In this document: piece after piece, positions 32,818 through 40,795 of the stretch
Layout: each line of letters starts with the position of its first letter
Position numbering within the stretch: the stretch's first letter is position 1
NCBI GenBank assembly: GCA_016744135.1
Contig: JADGEX010000001.1
Location: 2,429,029-2,493,028, forward strand
DNA: 64,000 bases
Source of the DNA: Pseudodesulfovibrio sp.
GTDB lineage: Bacteria; Desulfobacterota; Desulfovibrionia; Desulfovibrionales; Desulfovibrionaceae
Reading direction: 5' to 3'
Position numbers and translations under genes: made by a program
The notes under the pieces: model-generated
Databases searched by the model: none
What the model saw: the letters and a program-made list of their open reading frames with translations, nothing else
What the model was told of the DNA's origin: nothing

Positions 32818-32839
32818 CCCCGTCCATAAGGGGCTACTA
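32811..32839 (+). promoter_or_regulatory. Possible promoter of nfnAB, sharing its -35 box with the divergent leader promoter
   Basis: TTGACA (32811-32816), 17-bp spacer containing CCCC-N8-GGGG, then a weak -10 CTACTA (32834-32839). The 7-mer TTGACAA is the complement of the -35 region of the opposite promoter, so the two polymerase sites overlap. A small dyad CCGAAT-ACC-ATTCGG lies at 32856-32870 in the leader. Confidence 0.4.
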
Positions 32840-32919
32840 GCAAAGACCCTGTCACCGAATACCATTCGGGCTTTGGCGAGGGATACAGAGAGTCACTTCA
32901 ACACGCGAGAAAATTTGAG

Positions 32920-33771
32920 ATGGGTTACGAGATTTTAGTCAAAGAAGAGCTGATCCCGGGACAGACCACCCTGATGGTTATTGATGCGCCCCAGGTCGCC
33001 AAAAAAGCCAAGCCCGGAAATTTCGTTATGCTTCGGACCACCGAACACGGCGAGCGTATTCCGTTGACCATTGCGGATTGCGATAAGGGAAATGGCACAA
33101 TTACCATTGTTTATCTTGTAGTGGGCAAAACCACTGCCGAGATGAATACGCTTAATCAGGGTGATGTGCTTATGGATGTGTGCGGCCCACTCGGCAAGCC
33201 TACACATATCGAAAAGTCCGGGACTGTTGTTTGTGTTGGTGGCGGCACTGGTATTGCGGCCATGCACCATATTGCTAAGGGACACGCTGCAGCCGGAAAC
33301 CGCGTTATCGCCATTATTGGCGCACGTTCCAAGAACCTACTTCTCTTTTGCTCCGAACTTTCTTCGTTCTGCCCCGAGGTTCGCATTGCCACGGATGATG
33401 GCAGTGAAGGCCACAAGGGATTTGTCACCGAGGTTCTGAAGGATATCCTTGAAACCGAAGATGACGTAGCCGAAGTGGTCGCTATTGGTCCGGTTCCCAT
33501 GATGGAAGCGGTTTGCAACGTAACCAAACCCTTTGGCACCAAAACTACCGTATCCCTCAACTCCATCATGGTGGATGGTATTGGTATGTGTGGAGCCTGT
33601 CGTTGTTCCGTGGGTGGCAAAACACAGTTCGCCTGTGTGGATGGCCCGGAGTTTGATGGTCATGAGGTTGATTTTGCTGAATTGAAAACACGTTTGTGGC
33701 AGTTCAAGGAACAGGAAGGGGAATCCATGGAACTGTTTAGCAGGGAGTGTCAGTGCAATGGCGGAAAATAA
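32920..33771 (+). CDS. nfnA: NADH-dependent ferredoxin:NADP+ oxidoreductase small subunit NfnA (SudB)
   Basis: A 283-residue FNR-type flavoprotein. FAD/NAD domains are marked by GNFVMLRTTEHGERIPLTIAD and VCVGGGTGIAAMHHIA; the C-terminal CGACRCSVGGKTQFACVDGPEF holds the 2Fe-2S cluster. With NfnB it bifurcates electrons from NADPH to NAD+ and ferredoxin, or confurcates them in reverse. The frame overlaps nfnB by 14 bp, so translation is coupled. Confidence 0.92.
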   Translation: MGYEILVKEELIPGQTTLMVIDAPQVAKKAKPGNFVMLRTTEHGERIPLTIADCDKGNGTITIVYLVVGKTTAEMNTLNQGDVLMDVCGPLGKPTHIEKSGTVVCVGGGTGIAAMHHIAKGHAAAGNRVIAIIGARSKNLLLFCSELSSFCPEVRIATDDGSEGHKGFVTEVLKDILETEDDVAEVVAIGPVPMMEAVCNVTKPFGTKTTVSLNSIMVDGIGMCGACRCSVGGKTQFACVDGPEFDGHEVDFAELKTRLWQFKEQEGESMELFSRECQCNGGK

Positions 33772-35173
33772 GAAGAAGACAGTCTGCGCTCGGACACCCA
33801 TGCCGCATCAGGACCCGATTCAGCGCGGGAAGAATTTTGACGAAGTAGCCCTTGGTTATTCTCGTGAACAGGCCCTCATTGAAGCCGGGCGGTGTCTGCA
33901 ATGCAAAAAACCGCTCTGTCAGGAAGGTTGTCCGGTCAATATCGATATCAAGGGTTTTATTGCCCATCTGGTGGATGATGACCTTAGTGGTGCCTATGGC
34001 ATTATTCGCAAGACCAACTCCTTGCCTGCGGTCTGCGGTCGAGTCTGTCCGCAAGAGACCCAGTGTGAAGGTAAGTGCATTCTCGGCAAGAAATATGAGC
34101 CAGTGGCTATTGGGCGGTTGGAGCGGTACGTGGCCGACACGTATGCCGCAGAATCTGCCTGTGAGGAAGTGACTGATTTGTCCACCTGCGCCTTGGAGCG
34201 CGAGGACCTTAAGGTTGCCTGCATCGGTGCGGGACCGTCTTCTCTGACCGTGGCTGGGTATCTGGCTGGACGTGGTATCAAGGTGGATGTCTTTGAGGCA
34301 CTGCATGAGCCGGGTGGTGTGCTTATTTACGGCATCCCAGAATTTCGTCTGCCCAAGTCAGTAGTAGGTCGTGAATTGGACGGCTTGCGTGAACTCGGTG
34401 TTACCTTCCGTACCAACTGGGTGGGTGGCAAGACCATCACCATTCAGGATTTGTTTGAAGAAGGCTACAACTCTATTTTCATCGGTGTGGGGGCCGGTCT
34501 GCCACGCTTTCTGAACGTCCCGGGCGAAAATCTTGTCGGCGTATTTTCGGCCAACGAGTACCTGACTCGCGTCAACCTCGGTCGGGCCTATGATTTTCCT
34601 AATTATGACACTCCGGCCTACAATGCGCGGCGTGTGGCTGTGCTTGGCGCAGGCAACGTGGCCATGGACGCGGCCCGAACTGCATTGCGCATGGGAGCCG
34701 AAGAAGTGTCAATTGTTTATCGTCGGTCCGAGGACGAAATGCCCGCCCGTCGTGAAGAAATCGAACACGCCATCGAGGAAGGCATCAAGCTTCGCTGTCT
34801 GTGCGGCCCGGTCTCTTTCCATGGCGACAATCAGGGACGGCTCAAGGCCATGACCGTGCAGAAGATGGAACTCGGTGAACCTGATGATTCCGGCCGTTGT
34901 TCCCCGGTCTGCATTGAGGGAGCGACTGAACAGTTGCCCTGCGACATGGCGATTATCGCCGTGGGTACGCGTCCCAATCCGATCTTGTTGGAAGCTACTC
35001 CCGACCTTGCCCTAAACAAGTGGGGTTACATTGAGGCTGATGCCGAAACCGGTGAAACTTCCATCCCTAATGTCTTTGCTGGTGGTGATATCGTTACTGG
35101 CGCGGCCACGGTCATTTCGGCCATGGGCGCAGGGCGACGTGCAGCCAAGATTATTGCGAGTAGATTGTTGTAA
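33758..35173 (+). CDS. nfnB: NADH-dependent ferredoxin:NADP+ oxidoreductase large subunit NfnB (SudA)
   Basis: A 471-residue protein of the glutamate-synthase small-subunit type. N-terminal cysteines (CLQCKKPLCQEGCPVNI; CGRVCPQETQCEGKC) bind two 4Fe-4S clusters. FAD (CIGAGPSSLTVAGYLAGRG) and NADP (VLGAGNVAMDAARTALRMGAEE) Rossmann motifs follow. Without a glutamate-synthase large subunit and next to NfnA, this is NfnB, not GltD. A strong terminator follows. Confidence 0.93.
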   Translation: MAENKKKTVCARTPMPHQDPIQRGKNFDEVALGYSREQALIEAGRCLQCKKPLCQEGCPVNIDIKGFIAHLVDDDLSGAYGIIRKTNSLPAVCGRVCPQETQCEGKCILGKKYEPVAIGRLERYVADTYAAESACEEVTDLSTCALEREDLKVACIGAGPSSLTVAGYLAGRGIKVDVFEALHEPGGVLIYGIPEFRLPKSVVGRELDGLRELGVTFRTNWVGGKTITIQDLFEEGYNSIFIGVGAGLPRFLNVPGENLVGVFSANEYLTRVNLGRAYDFPNYDTPAYNARRVAVLGAGNVAMDAARTALRMGAEEVSIVYRRSEDEMPARREEIEHAIEEGIKLRCLCGPVSFHGDNQGRLKAMTVQKMELGEPDDSGRCSPVCIEGATEQLPCDMAIIAVGTRPNPILLEATPDLALNKWGYIEADAETGETSIPNVFAGGDIVTGAATVISAMGAGRRAAKIIASRLL

Positions 35174-35197
35174 GCGATTAGCTAATTTTGCGTATGA

Positions 35198-35234
35198 GCC
35201 GCCAGACCGAAGTATCGGTCTGGCGGCTTTTTTT
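35198..35234 (+). terminator. Rho-independent terminator of nfnAB
   Basis: A 13-bp perfect stem (35198-35210 with 35215-35227), loop AGTA, then T7. A near-copy of this stem ends the octaheme cytochrome gene at 36540. Confidence 0.92.
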
Positions 35235-35308
35235 GTTGGAGTGAAAGTGGGCCGTGGAATGTATTCGTAAGTATAAAATAGAGCAGATAGGTATACTTTT
35301 ATTCCATC

Positions 35309-35357
35309 TTGACAAGAAGATACCTCCAAATTATTAGCGATAACGACTTTCATTTTC
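35309..35357 (+). promoter_or_regulatory. Promoter with Fur-like box ahead of the octaheme cytochrome
   Basis: TTGACA (35309-35314), 17-bp spacer, TATTAG (35332-35337). Directly downstream, GATAACGACTTTCATTTTC (35339-35357) matches 14 of 19 positions of the Fur consensus GATAATGATAATCATTATC. The promoter is plausible; Fur control is tentative. Confidence 0.4.
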
Positions 35358-35415
35358 ATTTATGAAAGCTCAAGTTTGCAACGGTATCATTTTCAACGGT
35401 TGATGGAGGATGTGT

Positions 35416-36504
35416 ATGAAATTTAAAATGTTGTTGGCAGTGGGAGTACTGTGCGTTTGTGTCGTACAAGCCCATGCAGCAAAGGAAAGCTGCATTGATT
35501 GTCATGGTAAAGACAATCCGAAATTGGTTGTGGATTGGGAATCCTCGGCTATGGCCAAAAAAGGTATGGGGTGTGTGGATTGCCACGGCACGGAACACGA
35601 TGGACCGACGAATGTGGAAAAATCCGTACTGCCGACAATCAAACAATGTTCCAAATGCCATGAAAAGCAAGCCAGTCAATTCATGCTTGGCAAACACGCA
35701 AGAGCTGAGGAAGCTCTCAGTATTCCACCCATGGGCAAGAAGGTGAACAAACAGGCTCCGGTCGTTTTCAGACGCGCCTGTGCAACATGTCATCAAGAAA
35801 TATGCAAGGGTGGTGGACAATGTGATGCGTGTCATTCCCGGCATCGTTTTTCGGCAGAAGAAGCCCGTAAGCCGGAGGCATGTCTCCCGTGCCATATGGG
35901 TAACCATCCTCAATATGAAGCTTACGGATTCTCAAAACATGGTGCGCTATATAAGTCGCGCGGGCTTGATGATGCCGTTCCCACATGTGCGACATGTCAT
36001 ATGTCGAAAGGCGATCACATGGTGAAAACCAGCTGGGGTTTCTTTGGTATTCGAGGTGAGGAGCCTGATAAGAAACAGGTCGCCATTCAAAAGAAAGTCA
36101 AGAAATCATTATCCATGCTTGGCCCTGTGCTTGCGCCGGACAGTTTTCGTCCGGATATGGCCCAATGGAACGAACGTCGTGAAGCCATGCTTGATATTTG
36201 CGCCGATTGTCACAGTCGCTCCCATGCCAAAGGTCATTTGGAAGAAGGTGACAAAGTCGTTACTCAGGCCAACAAGATGGCGTCAGGATTAATTTTTGCA
36301 GCCGATGAATTGAAAGCCATGGGGGAGTTGAACCAGAAGGAATACTTCTGGCTGATACGGGATAAAATGCATGCACAGCGCATGGGAATGTATATCAACG
36401 CCTTTCATCAGAACCCGGAAGGCGTGCTCCTTGATTTTATTCATTTCAAGCGCGAAACTATGGCCTTGAAAAAAAGCATACAGCAAAAGAAAGAGAAGAA
36501 GTAA
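35416..36504 (+). CDS. Periplasmic octaheme cytochrome c, hydroxylamine-oxidoreductase-like
   Basis: A 362-residue secreted cytochrome with eight CxxCH heme sites (CIDCH, CVDCH, CSKCH, CATCH, CDACH, CLPCH, CATCH, CADCH), signal peptide ending AHA. The heme spacing, the YGFSKHGALY stretch and the long helical tail recall the HAO/octaheme family. That family handles hydroxylamine, nitrite or other N/S compounds, or simply carries electrons. GGAGG at 35405-35409 favours the ATG at 35416. Monocistronic; no quinol partner adjacent. Confidence 0.82.
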   Translation: MKFKMLLAVGVLCVCVVQAHAAKESCIDCHGKDNPKLVVDWESSAMAKKGMGCVDCHGTEHDGPTNVEKSVLPTIKQCSKCHEKQASQFMLGKHARAEEALSIPPMGKKVNKQAPVVFRRACATCHQEICKGGGQCDACHSRHRFSAEEARKPEACLPCHMGNHPQYEAYGFSKHGALYKSRGLDDAVPTCATCHMSKGDHMVKTSWGFFGIRGEEPDKKQVAIQKKVKKSLSMLGPVLAPDSFRPDMAQWNERREAMLDICADCHSRSHAKGHLEEGDKVVTQANKMASGLIFAADELKAMGELNQKEYFWLIRDKMHAQRMGMYINAFHQNPEGVLLDFIHFKRETMALKKSIQQKKEKK

Positions 36505-36539
36505 AGACAACGTGTGTTGTTCGCGGTTTTAACCTTCCT

Positions 36540-36574
36540 CCGCCAGATCGAATTATCGGTCTGGCGGTTTTTTT
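36540..36574 (+). terminator. Rho-independent terminator of the cytochrome gene
   Basis: A 12-bp stem (36540-36551 with 36556-36567) with one mismatch, loop ATTA, then T7. Nearly the same sequence as the nfnAB terminator 1.3 kb upstream. Confidence 0.88.
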
Positions 36575-36633
36575 GTTGGCCTGACGTAACTTCTACTGCG
36601 CTTCGAACGATAATAGTAAGACAGGAGACCTTT

Positions 36634-38058
36634 ATGATTCGTATCGGAGTTTTGAGTGCGTTGTTGTGCCTGTTTGCTTTGAATGGACCGGCTTTTGGCG
36701 GCTCCTATCCCATTGTGGACACGGGGCAGAACGGCTGTTTTGACAATCAGAGTCAGGCCAAATGTCCGCAACAGGGTGATTCCTTCAACGGGCAGGACTC
36801 TCAGTATAAAGGGAACGTGGCCCGCTACCGTGACAATGGTGATGGAACCGTGTCCGACCTTGTGACCGGACTGATGTGGGTCAAGGCTCGAGGATACAAA
36901 TTGAGTTGGCGGACTGCCGTGAATGGTGCGCAGGTTTGTCGAGTTGGTGGGCATGACGATTGGCGCGCTCCTACCATCAAAGAACTCTATTCTCTTATGG
37001 ATTTCAATGGATGGGTTCAAGGGAAGACGCAGGATTCCGTCGCTTTTATTGATACTCGATATTTTGATTTTTCATGGGGTAACACCCGAGCCGGTGCTCG
37101 TATCATCGACTGTCAGGATTGGTCGGCAACTCTTTATAAGGGGACGACTATGGGTGGTAGCCGGACCGCCTTTGGTGTCAACTTTGCGGATGGGCGTATC
37201 AAGGGATATCCGACCATGGATCGTGGCACTCGCCATGACAAATATATTCGTTATGTGCGTGGCAATTCCGATTATGGCAGGAATGATTTTGTGGACAATG
37301 GAAATGAAACTATTTCGGATAAGGCCACAGGATTGGTCTGGCAGAAAATTGACGACGGCAAGACTCGTAATTGGGAACAGGCTTTGTCTTATTGCGAGGA
37401 TTTAACCTTCGCAGGACGTAATGACTGGCGACTGCCCAACATCAAGGAGTTGCAGTCTATCGTTGATTATTCGCGCAGTCCTACCGCAACAGGTTCAGCA
37501 GCAATTGATCCGATATTTGGTGTGACAGAGGTGGAATCCTATTTTTGGTCTTCCACCACACATTTGGACGGGCCAAAGCCCAGTCATGCGGCGTATGTCG
37601 CATTCGGACGCGCCATGGGGTACTTTGCACCGCCGAGGTCCAGTGCAACCAAGGAACTGATGGATGTGCACGGGGCCGGAGCACAGCGTAGCGATCCCAA
37701 GGCCGGTGATCCGTCACGCTATTCGCAGGGTCACGGTCCGCAGGGGGATGACATCCGTATCAATAATTATGTTCTTTGTGTGTCCGGTGGAGACGTGGAA
37801 TATTACGAGCCGTCAAACGACCGTATCCCTGAGTGGAAGGGAGGGGCAGGCGGCGACCCAAATCAACCCAAGGGCAAGGGCCAAAGCCGACGAGGCGGTG
37901 CGCCGCAAGAGGCTTTCGACGCATGTAACAACAAATCATCTGGGAGCAGATGTTCGGTTCAGACTCCAAGAGGTACTGTTTCTGGCATCTGTGTGGATAC
38001 AGATGAAGGAATAGTGTGTGTGCCCAGGAAAGGTGGGGGCAGGCGGTCTCGGCAGTAA
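36634..38058 (+). CDS. Secreted protein with two DUF1566 (Lcl C-terminal) domains
   Basis: A 474-residue exported protein (signal peptide ending PAFG). It has two copies of the DUF1566 fold: NGDGTVSDLVTGLMWVK...DDWRAPTIKELYSL, and GNETISDKATGLVWQK...NDWRLPNIKELQSI, each with the TGLxWxK and DWRxPxIKEL hallmarks. A Pro/Gly/Lys-rich linker leads to a short Cys-containing tail. Such domains occur in surface proteins and may bind sugars; the role is unknown. The start at 36634 has AGGAGA. Confidence 0.85.
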   Translation: MIRIGVLSALLCLFALNGPAFGGSYPIVDTGQNGCFDNQSQAKCPQQGDSFNGQDSQYKGNVARYRDNGDGTVSDLVTGLMWVKARGYKLSWRTAVNGAQVCRVGGHDDWRAPTIKELYSLMDFNGWVQGKTQDSVAFIDTRYFDFSWGNTRAGARIIDCQDWSATLYKGTTMGGSRTAFGVNFADGRIKGYPTMDRGTRHDKYIRYVRGNSDYGRNDFVDNGNETISDKATGLVWQKIDDGKTRNWEQALSYCEDLTFAGRNDWRLPNIKELQSIVDYSRSPTATGSAAIDPIFGVTEVESYFWSSTTHLDGPKPSHAAYVAFGRAMGYFAPPRSSATKELMDVHGAGAQRSDPKAGDPSRYSQGHGPQGDDIRINNYVLCVSGGDVEYYEPSNDRIPEWKGGAGGDPNQPKGKGQSRRGGAPQEAFDACNNKSSGSRCSVQTPRGTVSGICVDTDEGIVCVPRKGGGRRSRQ

Positions 38059-38103
38059 ATTGAATTCCCCTGACTCAACACCCTCCCCGTTTTGAGGCAG
38101 AAA

Positions 38104-38140
38104 ACGGCGCACCATGATTTCATGGTGCGCCGTACTTTTT
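38104..38140. terminator. Rho-independent terminator between convergent genes
   Basis: A 14-bp perfect stem (38104-38117 with 38120-38133), then ACTTTTT. The stem top ACGGCGCACC also occurs in the terminator at 944, so terminators here reuse a common core. Confidence 0.85.
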
Positions 38141-38155
38141 GTTTGGAATGCGATG

Positions 38156-39505
38156 TTAGGCTGAAGCGTCTGTATCTTCTTCGATGACCTTTTTTAGACG
38201 ATCTTCAATCATCCGAATGTGGAGACGTAGGGAATAGATGTAATCCGTGTACGAGAGTGGAACCGAGGTTTCCAGAACCTTGCGGTCCATGCGTTCCAAT
38301 TGGGCAAGCATTTTTTGGGCATCCTCAGTGTTTTTCATTTCATACGCTTCCATATCCAGCTTCTTAAGATGCTTGTACCACTTGAAAATACGGCGTCTGA
38401 TCTGCCAACGGTACGCTGGTGGCGTGATCTTGAATAGCGGGAAGAGCAGTGTCAGCAAAGGGATAAGCAGGATTTTTAGTCTTTCCACAGTGATGGCGAG
38501 CTGGAACGGGAGATATCGCATGAGGAACGGAGGGCCGGATTTATAGAAATTCACGGCTTCGCTGCTGAGCGGGAAAAGTACGGATTCATCGTTCGGGAAC
38601 GTGTCAGGCCGAGCAAACATGTCTCCCTTGGAATGGACTGAGTCAGCGGCCAGCAGGAACAGATATTTGATGGCTGGATGCAGGTCTTCCCGCACTACCA
38701 AGTTCGCCGAGGGGGCGAGTAGCGAGATGTCCTTGCTTGGCAGATTATCTACCAGATCAATGCCGCCTTGAGGCAGTGTCAGTTTTTTTAAATAGTGATG
38801 GGTACGAGCATAAGTTTCGGCTCGTTGGAAGGAATACAGCGCAATCTTTTTTCTGGCATGAATGAGTTCATTCACAGCTTTTGAATCAATTCCGGCAATG
38901 GTCACCAGCGCATCTATTTTGCCTTTCATCAACAAGGGGATAGCTGCCGAAGCTCCGGCTTCCACCAATTTTGCGTCTTCGATTGTGACTTCATTTTCAT
39001 CCAAAAGGGTGGTCACCAGATGATTGGTCCCGCTGCCTTTGGTGCCGACTGCGATGGTGTGGCCCTTGAGGTCAGCCAACGTTTTTATTTTGAAGCGTTT
39101 TTTATGGAACAGCCAGACGGGTTCGTAATAGAGGCTGCCCAGACTTTGTAGGGTCGGATGCTCCTCTGGGGTGGTGATGCCGCCCTGCATGAGCGCGGCC
39201 TGTACATCTATTTCCGGGTCGCTGATGCGTGCCAGATTGTCCATGGAGCCGTTGGTTTGGATGATTTCCAGTTCATACCCGTGTTTGGCGAAGAACGCTG
39301 CATATTGCTTGGCATATCCATGGTAGGCGCCGCCAGGGCCACCTGAAACAATGGTCACTTTGCTTGGCGGTAGTGGGTCTACGAATTGGAAGGCGAACCA
39401 GAGGGCGCCGGCCAGAACTCCTGTGGCCAGACCATAAATAATGACTGACATGAGCAGGTGGGACTTGAGCATCTTTATGAATTTGGCGAGGTATGGATTT
39501 TTCAT
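38156..39505 (-). CDS. TAXI-family TRAP solute-binding protein, membrane-anchored at both ends
   Basis: A 449-residue protein. An uncleaved N-terminal helix (LLMSVIIYGLATGVLAGALWFAF) is followed by a TAXI binding domain (VTIVSGGPGGAYHGYAKQYAAFFAKHGYELEIIQTNGSMDNL ... TIAVGTKGSGTNHLVTTLL). Then come a second helix (ERLKILLIPLLTLLFPLFKI) and a cytosolic tail of about 90 residues with a coiled coil. TAXI proteins normally serve a fused permease; none is encoded nearby, so this may sense rather than transport. Confidence 0.85.
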   Translation of the reverse strand: MKNPYLAKFIKMLKSHLLMSVIIYGLATGVLAGALWFAFQFVDPLPPSKVTIVSGGPGGAYHGYAKQYAAFFAKHGYELEIIQTNGSMDNLARISDPEIDVQAALMQGGITTPEEHPTLQSLGSLYYEPVWLFHKKRFKIKTLADLKGHTIAVGTKGSGTNHLVTTLLDENEVTIEDAKLVEAGASAAIPLLMKGKIDALVTIAGIDSKAVNELIHARKKIALYSFQRAETYARTHHYLKKLTLPQGGIDLVDNLPSKDISLLAPSANLVVREDLHPAIKYLFLLAADSVHSKGDMFARPDTFPNDESVLFPLSSEAVNFYKSGPPFLMRYLPFQLAITVERLKILLIPLLTLLFPLFKITPPAYRWQIRRRIFKWYKHLKKLDMEAYEMKNTEDAQKMLAQLERMDRKVLETSVPLSYTDYIYSLRLHIRMIEDRLKKVIEEDTDASA

Positions 39506-39818
39506 GATTGAATGAATGTAAAGAATTCATGAAGAGGAGACAAGTCTCTTTATGTTTCGGGGTGGATGTCTTTATGGAGAGGCGTTGCGTGCTTCGCAGT
39601 AGGGATTCATTCGTCATTATTACAAAGGTTTCTTTTTTATGGCGTCCTGTTTTTTTTGCCTCAACAATGGTTCTCCCCATCGGGGATTGAAACCTCGGCT
39701 TCTTCATGTCCATTATACAAAATAAACCACCTCAACCTTGCGAAACAACACATTTATGGGTAGTGCTATTGGTGAATCACCAAACTTAATTCATTGCAAC
39801 AAAGGCCAACACCACCTC
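39506..39818. other. Intergenic region upstream of two divergent genes
   Basis: A 313-bp AT-rich gap between the TAXI gene and the LytTR gene. It contains T-rich runs near 39650 and one isolated CRISPR-repeat-like sequence (39669-39693). No open frame with a ribosome site and no convincing promoter pair was recognised. Confidence 0.5.
39669..39693. repeat. Solitary CRISPR-repeat-like sequence
   Basis: A 25-nt sequence ending CCCCATCGGGGATTGAAAC, with the inner dyad TCCCC-ATC-GGGGA and the terminal ATTGAAAC typical of many CRISPR repeats. There is one copy only, with no second repeat within a spacer length on either side and no cas gene in the window. Confidence 0.35.
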
Positions 39819-40691
39819 ATGCCCAAGCTGAAAACTCTCCTCATTCACCCTGACCCGGAAGTCCGCACAGCACTGCGTGATGTTTTGGATGAGGTCCCGT
39901 TCATTCAGGTGCTCGGCGAGGCTGTGACAGCTTTCGAAGCCATGGAAATGCTCGAATCCATTCCATATGGCGTGTTTTTTCTCGGCATTGATCTGCCGGG
40001 CGGAGCCAGTGGTATTGAGATGGCCCAGATGCTTGGTGGGCGCAAGAATAAGCCCGCATTGGTGTTTATTTCGGATTCCGAAGGGCAGGCTTATTCCGCC
40101 TTTGAGTTGGGGGCCACGGATTATCTACTTTGGCCTCCTGCGCCGGGGCGTATGGCTCGGACAATGGATCGTCTCCAGACGTTCAAGACTCGGTTTCGTG
40201 AAGTGCCGCCACCAGAGCCGCGCATGGATGAGGCGGATGACGTCTCGGATGAAGGTAACGAGCAGACTGTCAAGTTGCCTCTGCCCGAAGATGAGCAGGA
40301 TTCCTTTCTGGCCGCACTCAAGGCCGCATGGGATCAGACCGCCAATCGCAGGCCGGAAATTGATAAGCTTGCCGTGAGTCAAGATGGGCGGACCATTCTT
40401 ATCCCGTATGATCAGATTATTTTTGTGGAGGCGTTTGAGGATTATTCTTACGTCCACACGGCCAATCAAAAATTTCTTTCGTCCCACCGTCTCAAGAATC
40501 TTGAAGACCGGCTGGGACCGCACAGGTTTTTCCGCGTGCACCGCAAGTATTTGGTGAATCTCGACATGGTCACGGAAATTGCCAGCATGCCTGGTTCCAA
40601 CTTCATGTTGCGCACGGCAGGTCGGACTCGCATTGAGTTGCCGATCAGTCGGCGGCGCATTGCTGAATTGAAGAAGATCATCGGGCTGTAA
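39819..40691 (+). CDS. LytTR-type regulator with a degenerate receiver domain
   Basis: A 290-residue protein: receiver-like domain (1-120), an acidic linker, and a C-terminal LytTR DNA-binding domain (DQIIFVEAFEDYSYVHTANQKFLSSHRLKNLEDRL...RFFRVHRKYLVN). The receiver has FLGIDLPGG where FLDIxLPG is expected, so the phospho-accepting Asp is Gly, and DYLLWPP replaces the conserved Lys by Trp. It is therefore unlikely to be phosphorylated. It lies 105 bp upstream of the acetyl-CoA synthetase gene. Confidence 0.85.
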   Translation: MPKLKTLLIHPDPEVRTALRDVLDEVPFIQVLGEAVTAFEAMEMLESIPYGVFFLGIDLPGGASGIEMAQMLGGRKNKPALVFISDSEGQAYSAFELGATDYLLWPPAPGRMARTMDRLQTFKTRFREVPPPEPRMDEADDVSDEGNEQTVKLPLPEDEQDSFLAALKAAWDQTANRRPEIDKLAVSQDGRTILIPYDQIIFVEAFEDYSYVHTANQKFLSSHRLKNLEDRLGPHRFFRVHRKYLVNLDMVTEIASMPGSNFMLRTAGRTRIELPISRRRIAELKKIIGL

Positions 40692-40795
40692 CCGTTTAAC
40701 GTGCTCGGGCAACCGCTGACCGAATAAGGCGGGAGTTGCCGGGATAAATTGATATGAAAGAGACTCGCCGAACCGTTTTGCGGCGAGGAGGAAAT

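Noticed and set aside
33758-35173. Glutamate synthase small subunit (GltD)
   Set aside because: The sequence family overlaps GltD, but there is no large subunit and it is fused by overlap to an NfnA-type subunit with a 2Fe-2S motif, so NfnB is the better call.
39669-39693. CRISPR array
   Set aside because: Only one repeat-like unit; no second copy within spacer distance and no cas genes. Kept only as a solitary repeat-like sequence.
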